A DNA stretch of 35,270 nucleotides from a virus. Below the pieces are notes generated by a model, which did no database searches, was not told the DNA's origin, and saw only the letters and a program-made list of their open reading frames with translations. The first letter of the stretch is position 1. The number at the start of each line of letters is the position of its first letter. A program made the position numbers and the translations under genes. The stretch is taken from IMG/VR virus record IMGVR_UViG_3300005288_000100, positions 1 to 35,270 of that record, one strand, 5' to 3'. Positions 1 to 7,478 of the stretch are shown here, in pieces.

Positions 1-25
1 ATTTAAGTTTGTGATTAAATAAAGC

Positions 26-54
26 TTGCAAACGTGATTCAAGTGTGGGAAGCT
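26..54 (+). promoter_or_regulatory. candidate promoter upstream of the oxygenase-like gene
   Basis: A -35-like TTGCAA (26-31) is followed after 17 bases by GAAGCT (49-54). The stretch AAGTGTGGGA-GCTAGA recurs almost unchanged at the same place in the next intergenic promoter (799-827), which supports a functional element. The -10 box is poor by sigma70 standards, so an activator or a modified polymerase may be needed. Confidence 0.45.
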
Positions 55-92
55 AGATCTTCAGAAATAGGAAGATCAACAGGAGATAAGAA

Positions 93-794
93 ATGATTAA
101 AATGAATGAAGTGGTCAGCAACAAAGATGTCAAACAATTCAATTCAGTGGGATATGAAGTCACAAGCGTAAAAGGTATGTTCCCGAAGTTCTCAGGGACA
201 CGTATTATGATGATGCCTTTCTATGCACACGATGTAGATAACAGCCTACCAGTATGTTTGAATGAGTACAAACCACTTCTTAAGAAAATGATTAAGAATG
301 CACCAAATCACGTACAGTACTGGGAAGAAAATACAGCCTATCTTACAATTGATGAGAAATATATTATTCCGGGTGAGTGTCAGCGTAAAGAAGGGTTGCA
401 TGTAGATGGTATGTATAAAGGAACTCTTTCAGGCGCATGGGGAGGTTCTGGTGGCGGTTGGGGTAGTTGTGGTAACGGGATGCTTCTAGTGTCTAATACA
501 GACGGTTTGTGTAAGATGTGGACTGGTGAGTTTGAAGGTCATCCTTTAAATGACGGTGATTGCGAGCATTTGCGAGAGCAGCTCCATTCAAAGGATGAAT
601 ATACTTTTAAAGATGGTGGTGTAGTTTGGGCTGATGGTCTTTGCGTTCATCAATCGTTTCAAGCTGAAGATGAAACAAATCGACAATTTGTACGGGTGTC
701 ACTACCAAATAACTCCCCATGGTTTGAGGGGTATACTGAAAACCCACTAGGTATTTTACCAACAGGTGTTATTGTTCGTGAACGTAGGATTTAA
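93..794 (+). CDS. putative 2OG-Fe(II) dioxygenase-like phage protein
   Basis: A 233-residue protein. H103-x-D105 (in LHVDGMY), H186 (VHQSF) and R201-V-S203 match the order and spacing of the HxD...H iron triad and the RxS 2-oxoglutarate-binding motif of Fe(II)/2-oxoglutarate dioxygenases on the double-stranded beta-helix fold. A glycine-rich loop (about 117-129) lies between them. If active it would hydroxylate or oxidise a protein, nucleotide or DNA base, but the substrate cannot be read from the sequence. The start at 93 follows AGGAGA (81-86) at good spacing; an in-frame ATG at 102 is the alternative. It precedes phoH and has its own candidate promoter. Family assignment rests on motifs only. 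Confidence 0.6.
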   Translation: MIKMNEVVSNKDVKQFNSVGYEVTSVKGMFPKFSGTRIMMMPFYAHDVDNSLPVCLNEYKPLLKKMIKNAPNHVQYWEENTAYLTIDEKYIIPGECQRKEGLHVDGMYKGTLSGAWGGSGGGWGSCGNGMLLVSNTDGLCKMWTGEFEGHPLNDGDCEHLREQLHSKDEYTFKDGGVVWADGLCVHQSFQAEDETNRQFVRVSLPNNSPWFEGYTENPLGILPTGVIVRERRI

Positions 795-798
795 AGGT

Positions 799-827
799 TG
801 ACGCAAGTTTAAAAGTGTGGGATGCTA
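799..827 (+). promoter_or_regulatory. candidate promoter upstream of phoH
   Basis: TTGACG (799-804) is followed after 17 bases by GATGCT (822-827) and AGA. It shares the AAGTGTGGGA-GCTAGA core with the element at 26-54, in the same register. It lies in the roughly 100-base gap before phoH, which contains no ORF. Confidence 0.5.
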
Positions 828-895
828 GAGATGTTGGGAAAGTAGTGAAGCAAAGAAAGGTGTGGAAATTTAATTACTGAGAAGGAAATACTAAT

Positions 896-1678
896 ATGGG
901 TGCTAAAGGCCGTGCATTTTTGACAGTGGTAGATGGTGAAGAGGTTGCTATTCCAAGGAAGCGCACCAAATCCACTAGAAACGGTGGTGTTAAGCCAGAA
1001 GTGAAGGAGAAATTTACACAGTTTGCTGCAAATCGGCCTCCATTGGTTGCTATGAATGATCGGCAACAAGAGTACATTAATGCTGTTAAAACAACTAGCT
1101 TTGTAATTTGTGTCGGTGTTTGGGGCAGCTCGAAAACTTTTATTCCGTCAACAATTGCTGCTGATTTGCTGTTGGATAAAAAGATTGATCGCATCATCAT
1201 CGCACGTCCAGCTGAGGGTAAAGGTAAGTCAATCGGCTTTCTTAAAGGAGGAAAAGAAGAGAAGCTAGAACCATGGTGCGCTCCAATTACCAACACAATC
1301 AAAGAACGGATTGGGCAAGGCAACTATGAAGCATTTCTGGCTAATGGTAAAATCGAGCTGCTTGCATTGGAGCACGTAAAGGGACGGTCGTGGGATAATA
1401 CGTTCATTCTCGTGGATGAGGCTGAGGATTTAGACCCAGAAGTTGCCAAGAGTCTTGTAGGGCGTCAGGGAGTGAATTCTGTCACTGTAATCACGGGCGA
1501 TATTGCACAGCAAGACTTGAAAAAGAACTCCGGTCTTCAATACCTTCTTTCAGTAGCCGAGTATTCCAAACTTCCTGTGCAATTGATTGACTTTGATTCA
1601 TGGGATTACTGTGTACGTTCTGAGGAAGCTAAAATGTGGGGTATGGCTTTCGACGCCTTTGATAAACGAAATAATTAG
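896..1678 (+). CDS. phoH: PhoH-like P-loop ATPase
   Basis: A 260-residue protein of the PhoH family, common as an auxiliary gene in lytic phages. The family has a helicase superfamily 1-like nucleotide-binding core, and its role in phages is unsettled (RNA metabolism or nutrient stress have been proposed). Residues 74-81 occupy the Walker A position but read GVWGSSKT, with Ser79 where the family has Gly before Lys-Thr. Walker B is FILVDEAED (170-178). The family segments ARPAEGKGKSIGFLKG (103-118), EEKLEPW (121-127) and VITGDIAQQD (198-207) are present. The start follows GAAGGAAA. The N-terminal 50 residues are basic. The fold assignment is secure; ATPase activity is less so because of Ser79. 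Confidence 0.93.
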   Translation: MGAKGRAFLTVVDGEEVAIPRKRTKSTRNGGVKPEVKEKFTQFAANRPPLVAMNDRQQEYINAVKTTSFVICVGVWGSSKTFIPSTIAADLLLDKKIDRIIIARPAEGKGKSIGFLKGGKEEKLEPWCAPITNTIKERIGQGNYEAFLANGKIELLALEHVKGRSWDNTFILVDEAEDLDPEVAKSLVGRQGVNSVTVITGDIAQQDLKKNSGLQYLLSVAEYSKLPVQLIDFDSWDYCVRSEEAKMWGMAFDAFDKRNN

Positions 1679-1686
1679 GAGATTTG

Positions 1687-2559
1687 ATGAGTAACCGATT
1701 AAAAGTGGAGGAAGGTCAAGAGTTCGGCCTTCTGACTGTGTTAAAAGAAGTCGATAGTTTGTTTCACAACAATATAACTTATAGGCAATTTGAGTTAAAG
1801 TGCGAATGTGGAAATCTTGTAGTTAAAAAGCTGCGTGATTTGCGGAATGGAGACACTAAAACTTGCGGTTGTGTAAACTTAGGTAGAGCAACAGATTTAA
1901 CGGGGACTCGATTTGGTAAGATCACGGCACTAAGTCCTACAAGGGAAAGAAACAGCAATAACAGTGTGGTTTGGAACTGTGAATGTGATTGCGGTAATTA
2001 TATCTCTATCGGAGCAAACCGACTAATACATGAGGGAAAAGAAGATTGTGGTTGTAGTTTTGTACCATCAGCGTCAGACCCAAGTAAGTTAGTTTCACCG
2101 AAGATGTCAAAACATGGAATGTACAATACCCCAACATACAGATCTTGGTCTAAATTGTGCTCAAGAACCAGAAGTGAGGAGTACGAAGAGTGGCATGGAG
2201 ATGTAGTTGTCTGTGAGCGGTGGGACACAACTAAAGGTGGATCTTTTGAAAACTTCTTTGAAGATATGGGTGAACGTCCTGAAGGGACAACAATCAACCG
2301 AATAAATGGAGCAAAGATCTACAGTAAAGAAACTTGTGAATGGGCTACCCTCAGTGTTCAAAGCTTTGACCAGAAAAGGAATAAGCATAATACATCGGGA
2401 AGGACTGGAGTAGGGTTTCGTGCTGATAGAGGTGTTTGGATTGCTCAGATATGTAAAGACAATGAGAACATTCCTCTGTACTACGGTGAATCATTTGATG
2501 AAGCTGTAAAAGCCCGTGAAGAAGCAGAACTTAAATATTATGGCTTTACCAAGGAGTAA
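1687..2559 (+). CDS. homing endonuclease-like protein with Cys ribbons and AP2-like C terminus
   Basis: A 290-residue protein. Two Cys-rich units in the first 130 residues (CECGN...CGC and CECDCGN...CGC) look like tandem zinc ribbons. The middle has RSWSKLCSRT...CERW...FENFF, a layout seen in phage HNH/AP2-type free-standing endonucleases. The last 60 residues (GRTGVGFR...WIAQI...YYGESFDEAVKAREEAE) fit an AP2/ERF-like DNA-binding domain. Start: ATG at 1687 lies five bases after GGAG; a TTG at 1684 is too close to the ribosome site. It sits between phoH and the ClpP-like gene in the same operon, as expected of a mobile endonuclease that inserted without breaking its neighbours. A catalytic motif is not certain. 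Confidence 0.72.
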   Translation: MSNRLKVEEGQEFGLLTVLKEVDSLFHNNITYRQFELKCECGNLVVKKLRDLRNGDTKTCGCVNLGRATDLTGTRFGKITALSPTRERNSNNSVVWNCECDCGNYISIGANRLIHEGKEDCGCSFVPSASDPSKLVSPKMSKHGMYNTPTYRSWSKLCSRTRSEEYEEWHGDVVVCERWDTTKGGSFENFFEDMGERPEGTTINRINGAKIYSKETCEWATLSVQSFDQKRNKHNTSGRTGVGFRADRGVWIAQICKDNENIPLYYGESFDEAVKAREEAELKYYGFTKE

Positions 2560-2562
2560 AAT

Positions 2563-3402
2563 ATGTCAAACGATAACCTGATTCCAATGTTTAAAGACCA
2601 GTGTGAAGTAAGCCAATCCAGTACGACTTATAATGCCTTTGATATCTATTTGGATGAGGACATTAAAGATCCAACGTACTATCGACAGGCGTTCCAAGTG
2701 TTGCGTTCTGCTCAACAGGGAGATTTGGTGCGAATCTATATTTCCTCAAACGGTGGTAATATGAACTCCGCTGCAATGTTCAAAAATTGCATTGAAAACT
2801 GTCAAGCAGACGTTATTGCAGTAATTGAAGCTGAGGCTTATTCAGCGGCCAGCTTGATTGCACTTTCTTGCTCGGGTATTGAAGTAAAGCCATATGCCAC
2901 TATGATGTGCCATTCGGCCGCATTTGGATCTGGTGGCATCGTGCAGAATGTTCGTGACCACGTTGAGTTTGTTGGTCGTAATGCTGAAGCGCTTATGGAA
3001 GAGATTTATCAGGACTTCCTCACCCCTGATGAGTTCATCGATTTGAAGCGTGGGCGTGAAATCTGGTTGGATCATATTCAAATTGGCGAACGTCTTGATA
3101 CAATGTTCGAAGCTCGCAATGCTAAAGGTTGTGGTAAAGAAGGCTGTACCGAATGTGGACCCCAACCTTCTGACGACTTCGAAGATATTGAAGACTTCGA
3201 TCTTGAAGCCCTGATTGCTGAAAAGGTAGCCGAAGGTATCGCACTACACGAGAAAAAGAAATTGGCTGCTGAAAAGAAAGCAAGTCGTGCAAAGAAACCA
3301 AACACCAAAACCCAAGCTGTGATGGATGCTACAGATAAGGGCGAGGATTTGATCCACTTTGACAGTAAAGAAGCACTTTTTGAAGCTCTTGATCTAAAAT
3401 AA
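2563..3402 (+). CDS. ClpP/crotonase-fold serine protease-like protein
   Basis: A 279-residue protein. The first 180 residues follow the ClpP fold: IYISSNGGNMNSAAM (58-72) is the substrate-binding loop and strand, AYSAAS places the nucleophile at Ser94, and MMCHSA gives His117. Asp170 is a possible third residue. ClpP-like peptidases in phages are used either as prohead maturation proteases or as auxiliary proteases; no capsid genes are in view, so the role is open. The C-terminal third is not ClpP: a Cys cluster (C190, C195, C198), a strongly acidic stretch, a lysine/alanine-rich linker and an acidic tail. The ribosome site lies in the end of the preceding gene. Confidence 0.85.
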   Translation: MSNDNLIPMFKDQCEVSQSSTTYNAFDIYLDEDIKDPTYYRQAFQVLRSAQQGDLVRIYISSNGGNMNSAAMFKNCIENCQADVIAVIEAEAYSAASLIALSCSGIEVKPYATMMCHSAAFGSGGIVQNVRDHVEFVGRNAEALMEEIYQDFLTPDEFIDLKRGREIWLDHIQIGERLDTMFEARNAKGCGKEGCTECGPQPSDDFEDIEDFDLEALIAEKVAEGIALHEKKKLAAEKKASRAKKPNTKTQAVMDATDKGEDLIHFDSKEALFEALDLK

Positions 3403-3406
3403 AACC

Positions 3407-3435
3407 TTGCACTAAATACGTGGGAGGTTTACAAT
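3407..3435 (+). promoter_or_regulatory. sigma70-like promoter
   Basis: TTGCAC (3407-3412), a 17-base spacer, then TACAAT (3430-3435). It lies immediately after the ClpP-like stop codon and about 30 bases before the first of the small genes. It overlaps a perfect inverted repeat (3420-3443). Confidence 0.7.
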
Positions 3436-3443
3436 ACTCCCAC
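3420..3443. promoter_or_regulatory. inverted repeat across the promoter: operator or terminator hairpin
   Basis: GTGGGAG (3420-3426) and CTCCCAC (3437-3443) form a perfect 7-bp inverted repeat with a 10-base loop that contains the -10 box TACAAT. No T-run follows, so it is less like an intrinsic terminator than an operator or a structured 5' element. Confidence 0.5.
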
Positions 3444-3470
3444 TAACCCAAACACAAAGGAGAGAATATT

Positions 3471-3566
3471 ATGATCAGTCAAACCGAAATCGCAGAACTA
3501 CTCGCAGAACAACAAGATGACCTTGCTGCACAGGAAAAGTCAGAGAATTCTGAGGAGGAAGAATGA
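3471..3566 (+). CDS. small acidic protein (31 aa)
   Basis: A 31-codon gene with a good ribosome site (AAAGGAG, eight bases upstream). It is the first gene behind the promoter at 3407. The product is very rich in Glu and Gln, probably one helix. The stop overlaps the start of the next gene by four bases (ATGA), and the GAGGAGGAA at its end also serves as that gene's ribosome site. No family recognised. Confidence 0.6.
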   Translation: MISQTEIAELLAEQQDDLAAQEKSENSEEEE

Positions 3567-3682
3567 AAGAACTAGATTACGATGAACAATATGAAGATTA
3601 TCTAGCAATCGTTGAACATTGTTTTGATGTGGACTTGTGGTGGCTAGAATTGGATATTGAGTACGCACAAGGGGAAATGTAA
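3563..3682 (+). CDS. small acidic protein (39 aa)
   Basis: A 39-codon acidic gene, overlapping the preceding gene by ATGA and the following Nudix gene by TAATG, so translation is probably coupled. The GAGGAGG before its start is strong. The product is rich in Asp, Glu, Tyr and Trp. Function unknown. Confidence 0.6.
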   Translation: MKELDYDEQYEDYLAIVEHCFDVDLWWLELDIEYAQGEM

Positions 3683-4116
3683 TGCAACGGTATGTGCTAG
3701 GTTTCATGTTTGATAAGAAGGCTGAGAAAGTTGCTCTTATCCAGAAGATCAAACCAAAGTGGCAAGAAGGCTTACATAATGGCATAGGTGGTAAAATTGA
3801 AGACTATGATTTAAATTCTCACGCGGCTATGGTAAGGGAGTTCCTTGAAGAGACTGGAGTATTAGCCCAGACTTGGCACAAACTATTAACCATGCAAGAA
3901 AAAGATGTTTTTAGTGTAGATGTTTACTATACTTTCACAGACTGTGTTAACCTAGTAAGGACTGTTGAGAAGGAGATTGTTAAAGTTTTTGATCTTAATG
4001 AGGACTGGGAGTATCTAAGATCACACTCTATTTCAAATGTACCTTGGTTGATTATGGCTTGTCTAGATGCAGACAGTGAGACAGGTCGTCTGAAAATAAC
4101 TGCTGAATATCAATAA
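3682..4116 (+). CDS. Nudix hydrolase
   Basis: A 144-residue protein carrying the Nudix box: GGKIE near residues 36-40 followed by AAMVREFLEETGV (48-60), matching the REFLEETG signature that binds the divalent metal. Nudix enzymes cleave nucleoside diphosphates linked to another moiety, such as oxidised NTPs, ADP-ribose, NADH or capped RNA. Phage members may sanitise nucleotide pools or alter host signalling; the substrate cannot be deduced. It starts on a TAATG overlap with the preceding gene. Between GGKIE and REFLEETG the box has an acidic insert (DYDLNSH) instead of the usual PGES-type loop, with the correct overall length. Confidence 0.9.
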   Translation: MQRYVLGFMFDKKAEKVALIQKIKPKWQEGLHNGIGGKIEDYDLNSHAAMVREFLEETGVLAQTWHKLLTMQEKDVFSVDVYYTFTDCVNLVRTVEKEIVKVFDLNEDWEYLRSHSISNVPWLIMACLDADSETGRLKITAEYQ

Positions 4117-4127
4117 GGAGAAATGTA

Positions 4128-4298
4128 ATGATTGTCTACACACTCATCAAAACAGATTTCGGTCACAAACAAAACATCGGAACATTCACCACTCTAGAGA
4201 AAGCTCAAGCATTCCAAGCTGCATCTGAAGTGGAATTGTTTGATAGCGGAAGTTTGGCTGGCGTTAGTTTTTATATTGAAAAGGCTTGCGTACAATGA
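4128..4298 (+). CDS. unknown small protein (56 aa)
   Basis: A 56-codon gene with AAGGAG seven bases upstream. The start IVYTLIKTDFGH...IGTFTTLEKAQAF suggests a small alpha/beta domain. Its stop overlaps the next start (ATGA). No family recognised. Confidence 0.65.
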   Translation: MIVYTLIKTDFGHKQNIGTFTTLEKAQAFQAASEVELFDSGSLAGVSFYIEKACVQ

Positions 4299-4477
4299 AG
4301 AAAACTAGAGAAATGTTTGACGCTACGCATCGTCGTAATAGTCAGAATGACTGGAATATTGAAGACGAAGAAACTTCGACAATCGGTAACTGGTTGGACC
4401 ATGACCTAGAGGGAGCTAGTCACGCGCTTGGGGAGGATTTGGTAAGTGCTATTTCAGAGGTGATTGATTATGAATGA
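4295..4477 (+). CDS. unknown small acidic protein (60 aa)
   Basis: Starts at the ATG overlapping the previous stop; an upstream in-frame TTG at 4286 is less likely. The product is acidic with a predicted helical C terminus (GASHALGEDLVSAISEVI). It overlaps the next gene by eight bases. Function unknown. Confidence 0.6.
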   Translation: MKKTREMFDATHRRNSQNDWNIEDEETSTIGNWLDHDLEGASHALGEDLVSAISEVIDYE

Positions 4478-4646
4478 TGAAATGTTTATAAAAGCAGACA
4501 AACTAAACCAACTGGTCATGGATATTCTTCATCAATGTGCATCTATCAAAATGTCAGCTAATCATCAGGATGGTTCAACTGCACGATGGATTGAACGTGA
4601 AATGGAAAGTATGGTTAACAAAGTTAAGGTGTACTTGGATGACTGA
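4470..4646 (+). CDS. unknown small helical protein (58 aa)
   Basis: The ATG at 4470 overlaps the upstream gene. The product is a likely two-helix protein with amphipathic spacing of Leu, Met and Val. It overlaps the next gene by eight bases. No recognised domain. Confidence 0.6.
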   Translation: MNDEMFIKADKLNQLVMDILHQCASIKMSANHQDGSTARWIEREMESMVNKVKVYLDD

Positions 4647-4764
4647 TTATGATCTGTGGCTTGATCGTGACTTAGATGCTTATTACGAAGATACGGAAGA
4701 CTTTGAAGAAAAGCCTGAGTGGGACGGGCCATATCCAGAGGATGGTTATGACGAATATGATTGA
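4639..4764 (+). CDS. small highly acidic protein (41 aa)
   Basis: A 41-codon gene starting with TDYDLWLDRDLDAYYED and continuing as an Asp/Glu/Tyr-rich chain. AAGGTG upstream is a plausible ribosome site inside the previous gene. Phages often carry such acidic proteins, some of which mimic DNA, but nothing here proves that. It overlaps both neighbours. Confidence 0.6.
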   Translation: MTDYDLWLDRDLDAYYEDTEDFEEKPEWDGPYPEDGYDEYD

Positions 4765-4966
4765 GCCACTAGGCCCACTATGTGGTAAAGTAAATAAAAT
4801 CATCCCTCACATCCCTTATTATCTAGCTGATGGAAATGTTGTACTAAGTAAGTGGAAGGAACCTTTCGTAGACCGAATGGGGAATAAGGCAGAGCTTACG
4901 AGAGTGTTGTTTAGGACGAAGAAGAATAAAGAGAATGTTGTAGTTATTCAAGTCAAATGGGAGTAG
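4757..4966 (+). CDS. unknown protein (69 aa)
   Basis: Starts at the ATG that overlaps the end of the acidic gene. The product begins MIEPLGPLCGKVNKI and ends in a basic KKNKENVVVIQVKWE strand. It was probably tuned for coupled translation, as no separate strong ribosome site precedes it. Function unknown. Confidence 0.6.
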   Translation: MIEPLGPLCGKVNKIIPHIPYYLADGNVVLSKWKEPFVDRMGNKAELTRVLFRTKKNKENVVVIQVKWE

Positions 4967-4971
4967 AGAAG

Positions 4972-5265
4972 ATGGCTGAGAAGAAAGTTAAAGATATTGC
5001 TGTTGTAGTTGTTTCTTTTTCAGAATATACAGCTTACGACTTCGTTGAGCCGGGAAGTTTCTTTTCGATGTCTGCTATGCAAGATTATTATTTCTACAAG
5101 ACTTCAGACAGGAAAGCAGCCCAACAAAAATGTGATGAAATCTTCGGGCCAAATCGATATATTGTCAAGACTTCCAAGAATATTGTCACTAAGTCGAAAT
5201 TAGAATCAGGTGGATTGTCGGCTTCGGGAACTTCTTGTCGGAAAGGGCAACGAGCACCAAATTAA
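4972..5265 (+). CDS. unknown protein (97 aa)
   Basis: A 97-residue protein starting MAEKKVKDIAVVVVSFSEYT, with a basic Ser/Gly-rich C-terminal tail from about residue 75. The chosen ATG at 4972 has GGAG eight bases upstream; the ATG at 4957 has none. The first 75 residues look like a compact beta-rich domain. It lies directly before the dCMP deaminase gene. No family recognised. Confidence 0.65.
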   Translation: MAEKKVKDIAVVVVSFSEYTAYDFVEPGSFFSMSAMQDYYFYKTSDRKAAQQKCDEIFGPNRYIVKTSKNIVTKSKLESGGLSASGTSCRKGQRAPN

Positions 5266-5274
5266 GGAGAGGAA

Positions 5275-5781
5275 ATGACTAAAGAGGATGATCTTTACAT
5301 GGATATTGCTATCCGTGCAGCCCAAGACAGCTATGCACTCAGAAAGAAAGTGGGATCATGCATACTGACCAAGAGTCGTGGCTTGTACCTAGGAAGGAAT
5401 GGTACACTCCCCGGACTTGATAACACTTGTGAGGATAAGATTTACAGCAATGGTGCTGGCGGCTGGATGGATGAAATTTCTTTTAAAGAAGTGTATCCTT
5501 ATGAAGATGAGATTGGACACTACAAACTTAGTACAAAAGATGGTGTTTTACACAGTGAAATTAATTCGCTATGCAAAATGGCTCGTGAGGGTGTTAGTGC
5601 AGAAGGAGCTACAATCTACGTCACCTTGTCCCCCTGTGCAACTTGTAGTTCAATTATTGCTTCCAGTGGAATTAAAAAGGTTGTGTACTTAGAAGAATAT
5701 CGGGATACTAGGGGTATTGAGATGTTGAGAGATTTTGGGGTAGAAGTTGTACAATATGAGAAAGGAGAGAATCATGAATAA
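5275..5781 (+). CDS. deoxycytidylate (dCMP) deaminase family protein
   Basis: A 168-residue zinc-dependent deaminase. H93-S-E95 supplies a zinc ligand and the proton-shuttle Glu, and P120-C121-A-T-C124 supplies the other two ligands. dCMP deaminases convert dCMP to dUMP, feeding dTMP synthesis, and are common in phages that enlarge the dTTP pool. The 40-residue insert between the first strand and HSE is as in dCMP deaminases rather than cytidine deaminases. AAGGAGAGG upstream gives a strong ribosome site. It overlaps the ligase start by eight bases. No thymidylate synthase or kinase is in this window. Confidence 0.92.
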   Translation: MTKEDDLYMDIAIRAAQDSYALRKKVGSCILTKSRGLYLGRNGTLPGLDNTCEDKIYSNGAGGWMDEISFKEVYPYEDEIGHYKLSTKDGVLHSEINSLCKMAREGVSAEGATIYVTLSPCATCSSIIASSGIKKVVYLEEYRDTRGIEMLRDFGVEVVQYEKGENHE

Positions 5782-6847
5782 AGTTACACTGTACGGCCTC
5801 AATAAAGCCGGAGGCTTCAAGCTATGGGCTATTGAAACAAAAGAGGAAGAGATTCATATCGAATTTGGTCAGGAGAATGGTAAGATTCAGCTTAAAATTG
5901 AATCTGTCAAAGGTAAGAACATTGGTCGTAGTAATGAGACAACTCCTGCACAACAAGCTGAGCTGGAAGCACTTAGTAAGATTGAGAAACAAAAGGATAA
6001 GGGTTATCGCATGAATAAAGGTGATTTGGGGAAACTTCCCCTTCTCCCAATGCTTGCCTCTGATTACCTGAAGCAAGGGCACCGTATTAAATTCCCATGC
6101 TTTGGTAGTGCTAAACTTGATGGTGTTCGTTGTCTTGCAATCTGTACAGAAGAGGGTGTAGCTCTTAAATCTCGTGGTGGTAAACTATATGATGTAAAGC
6201 ACCTCAGCTGGCAGCTAGAGTCTGTAATGAAAGTTGGTGACATTTGGGATGGTGAGATTTACTTGCATGGCAAATATCTAGAAGAGATTGTATCTGCCGT
6301 CAAGAAGCATAATCCTCTGACTACCAGTTTAACTTTCCGAATCTTCGATGTTGTAGAAGATGATATGATTTTTGAAGATCGTCTTATCAGGTTGTTGCAG
6401 ATTGAAGATTACTTGTTTGAGAAGCAAGTTGCTAGCATTGATGTGCTGCCTTATGAATTGTTGAATAATGAAGCAGACATGCATAATTGGCATCAGATGT
6501 ACGTCAATGCTGGTTACGAAGGTGTGATGCTCCGCAATACCCTTGGTCGTTATGAATCCGGTAAGCGGTCTGCTGATCTACAGAAGCTTAAAAGTTTCCT
6601 TGACTCAGAGTTTAAAATCATGGATATTATCTCAGACAAAGACGGTGGTGCAATCTTTGTAGTGGAGAACACATTTGCTGACAATCAGTTCAATGTTGTA
6701 GGTGGGAGTCATGAACACCGTAAGCAGTGGTTGGCTAATAAAGATTCTTTGATTGGTGAGTTGATTACTGTAAAATATCAAACTACTTACAAGGACACTA
6801 AGATTCCACAGTTCCCAACATTTGTTACATTTCGGGATTATGAATAA
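5774..6847 (+). CDS. ATP-dependent DNA ligase
   Basis: A 357-residue ligase that would seal nicks in phage DNA. Motif I, K114-L-D-G117, contains the lysine that becomes adenylated. WDGE (158-161) is motif III, EGVMLR (249-254) is motif IV and QKLK (270-273) is motif V, followed by an OB-fold-like C terminus. The first 85 residues (LYGLNKAGGFKLW..., FGQENGK..., NIGRSNETTPAQQAE) resemble a WGR-like domain seen in some phage ligases. Start: ATG at 5774, with GGAGAG upstream and an eight-base overlap with the deaminase gene. Confidence 0.94.
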   Translation: MNKVTLYGLNKAGGFKLWAIETKEEEIHIEFGQENGKIQLKIESVKGKNIGRSNETTPAQQAELEALSKIEKQKDKGYRMNKGDLGKLPLLPMLASDYLKQGHRIKFPCFGSAKLDGVRCLAICTEEGVALKSRGGKLYDVKHLSWQLESVMKVGDIWDGEIYLHGKYLEEIVSAVKKHNPLTTSLTFRIFDVVEDDMIFEDRLIRLLQIEDYLFEKQVASIDVLPYELLNNEADMHNWHQMYVNAGYEGVMLRNTLGRYESGKRSADLQKLKSFLDSEFKIMDIISDKDGGAIFVVENTFADNQFNVVGGSHEHRKQWLANKDSLIGELITVKYQTTYKDTKIPQFPTFVTFRDYE

Positions 6848-6858
6848 GGAGAGTAAAA

Positions 6859-7284
6859 TTGAATAGTAAAGAATCTGCATGGCAAGATGAGGACATCGTA
6901 GACACAAAGGCTCTACAATTCTTCAGCCTATGTCAAGTTATGGCTGCACTGCATTACGAATATGTAGAATATCGTTCCTGTGCATCGCGGTTTGAAAGTA
7001 AACATCACTCTAATAAGGGCCGTGAAGTTTTATCAATATCTTCATGCATCAAACTCTACAATGGCAACAGTGCAAAGTGTGTGTTTGGTCGTCCACCAAG
7101 TAAGTTGAATATCTGGTGCTTCTCAGATTATGCGATTGCTCAGGCCAAGGCTGCTCGTATTGTCAAACAGGTTAAACTACAGTATTGCCGCCAGACTAAG
7201 CAGATTCTTGTTCAAGACCATCGTGTTCAGTTTGTTCTTAGTTCTTATAAGAATCTCTTTCTTAATAATAAGTATCTGGGTTAA
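6859..7284 (+). CDS. unknown protein (141 aa), TTG start
   Basis: A 141-residue basic, Cys-containing protein. The start is TTG at 6859 with AAGGAG at seven bases; no ATG gives a comparable product. The stretch WCFSDYAIAQAKAARIVKQVKLQYCRQ is a predicted helix. It follows the ligase by eleven bases, so it is in the same transcript. No known family. Confidence 0.7.
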   Translation: MNSKESAWQDEDIVDTKALQFFSLCQVMAALHYEYVEYRSCASRFESKHHSNKGREVLSISSCIKLYNGNSAKCVFGRPPSKLNIWCFSDYAIAQAKAARIVKQVKLQYCRQTKQILVQDHRVQFVLSSYKNLFLNNKYLG

Positions 7285-7287
7285 TCT

Positions 7288-7473
7288 ATGAATCATGACA
7301 GAGTTTGTTTATTCAAAGATGGCTCTTGGTGCTGGAATTATGAATATTCCCTGAAGGAGTTTGAACAGAAAGGAGAATACCAAGAAATCATCTTAGGCCA
7401 AGGGTGGCTTGACAGAGACGTTTCAATTATGCTTGCCGAATATTACAGTGAAAACACACATTTATTTGATTAA
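7288..7473 (+). CDS. unknown protein (61 aa)
   Basis: A 61-codon gene just after the previous stop, with a weak ribosome site, so it probably depends on coupling. It is rich in Trp, Tyr and acidic residues. It is the last gene before the terminator/promoter element at 7479. Confidence 0.6.
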   Translation: MNHDRVCLFKDGSWCWNYEYSLKEFEQKGEYQEIILGQGWLDRDVSIMLAEYYSENTHLFD

Positions 7474-7478
7474 TTCTA

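Noticed and set aside
809-1323. Long minus-strand ORFs opposite phoH
   Set aside because: They lie fully within the plus-strand phoH gene and its leader, lack ribosome sites and have compositions expected of antisense reading.
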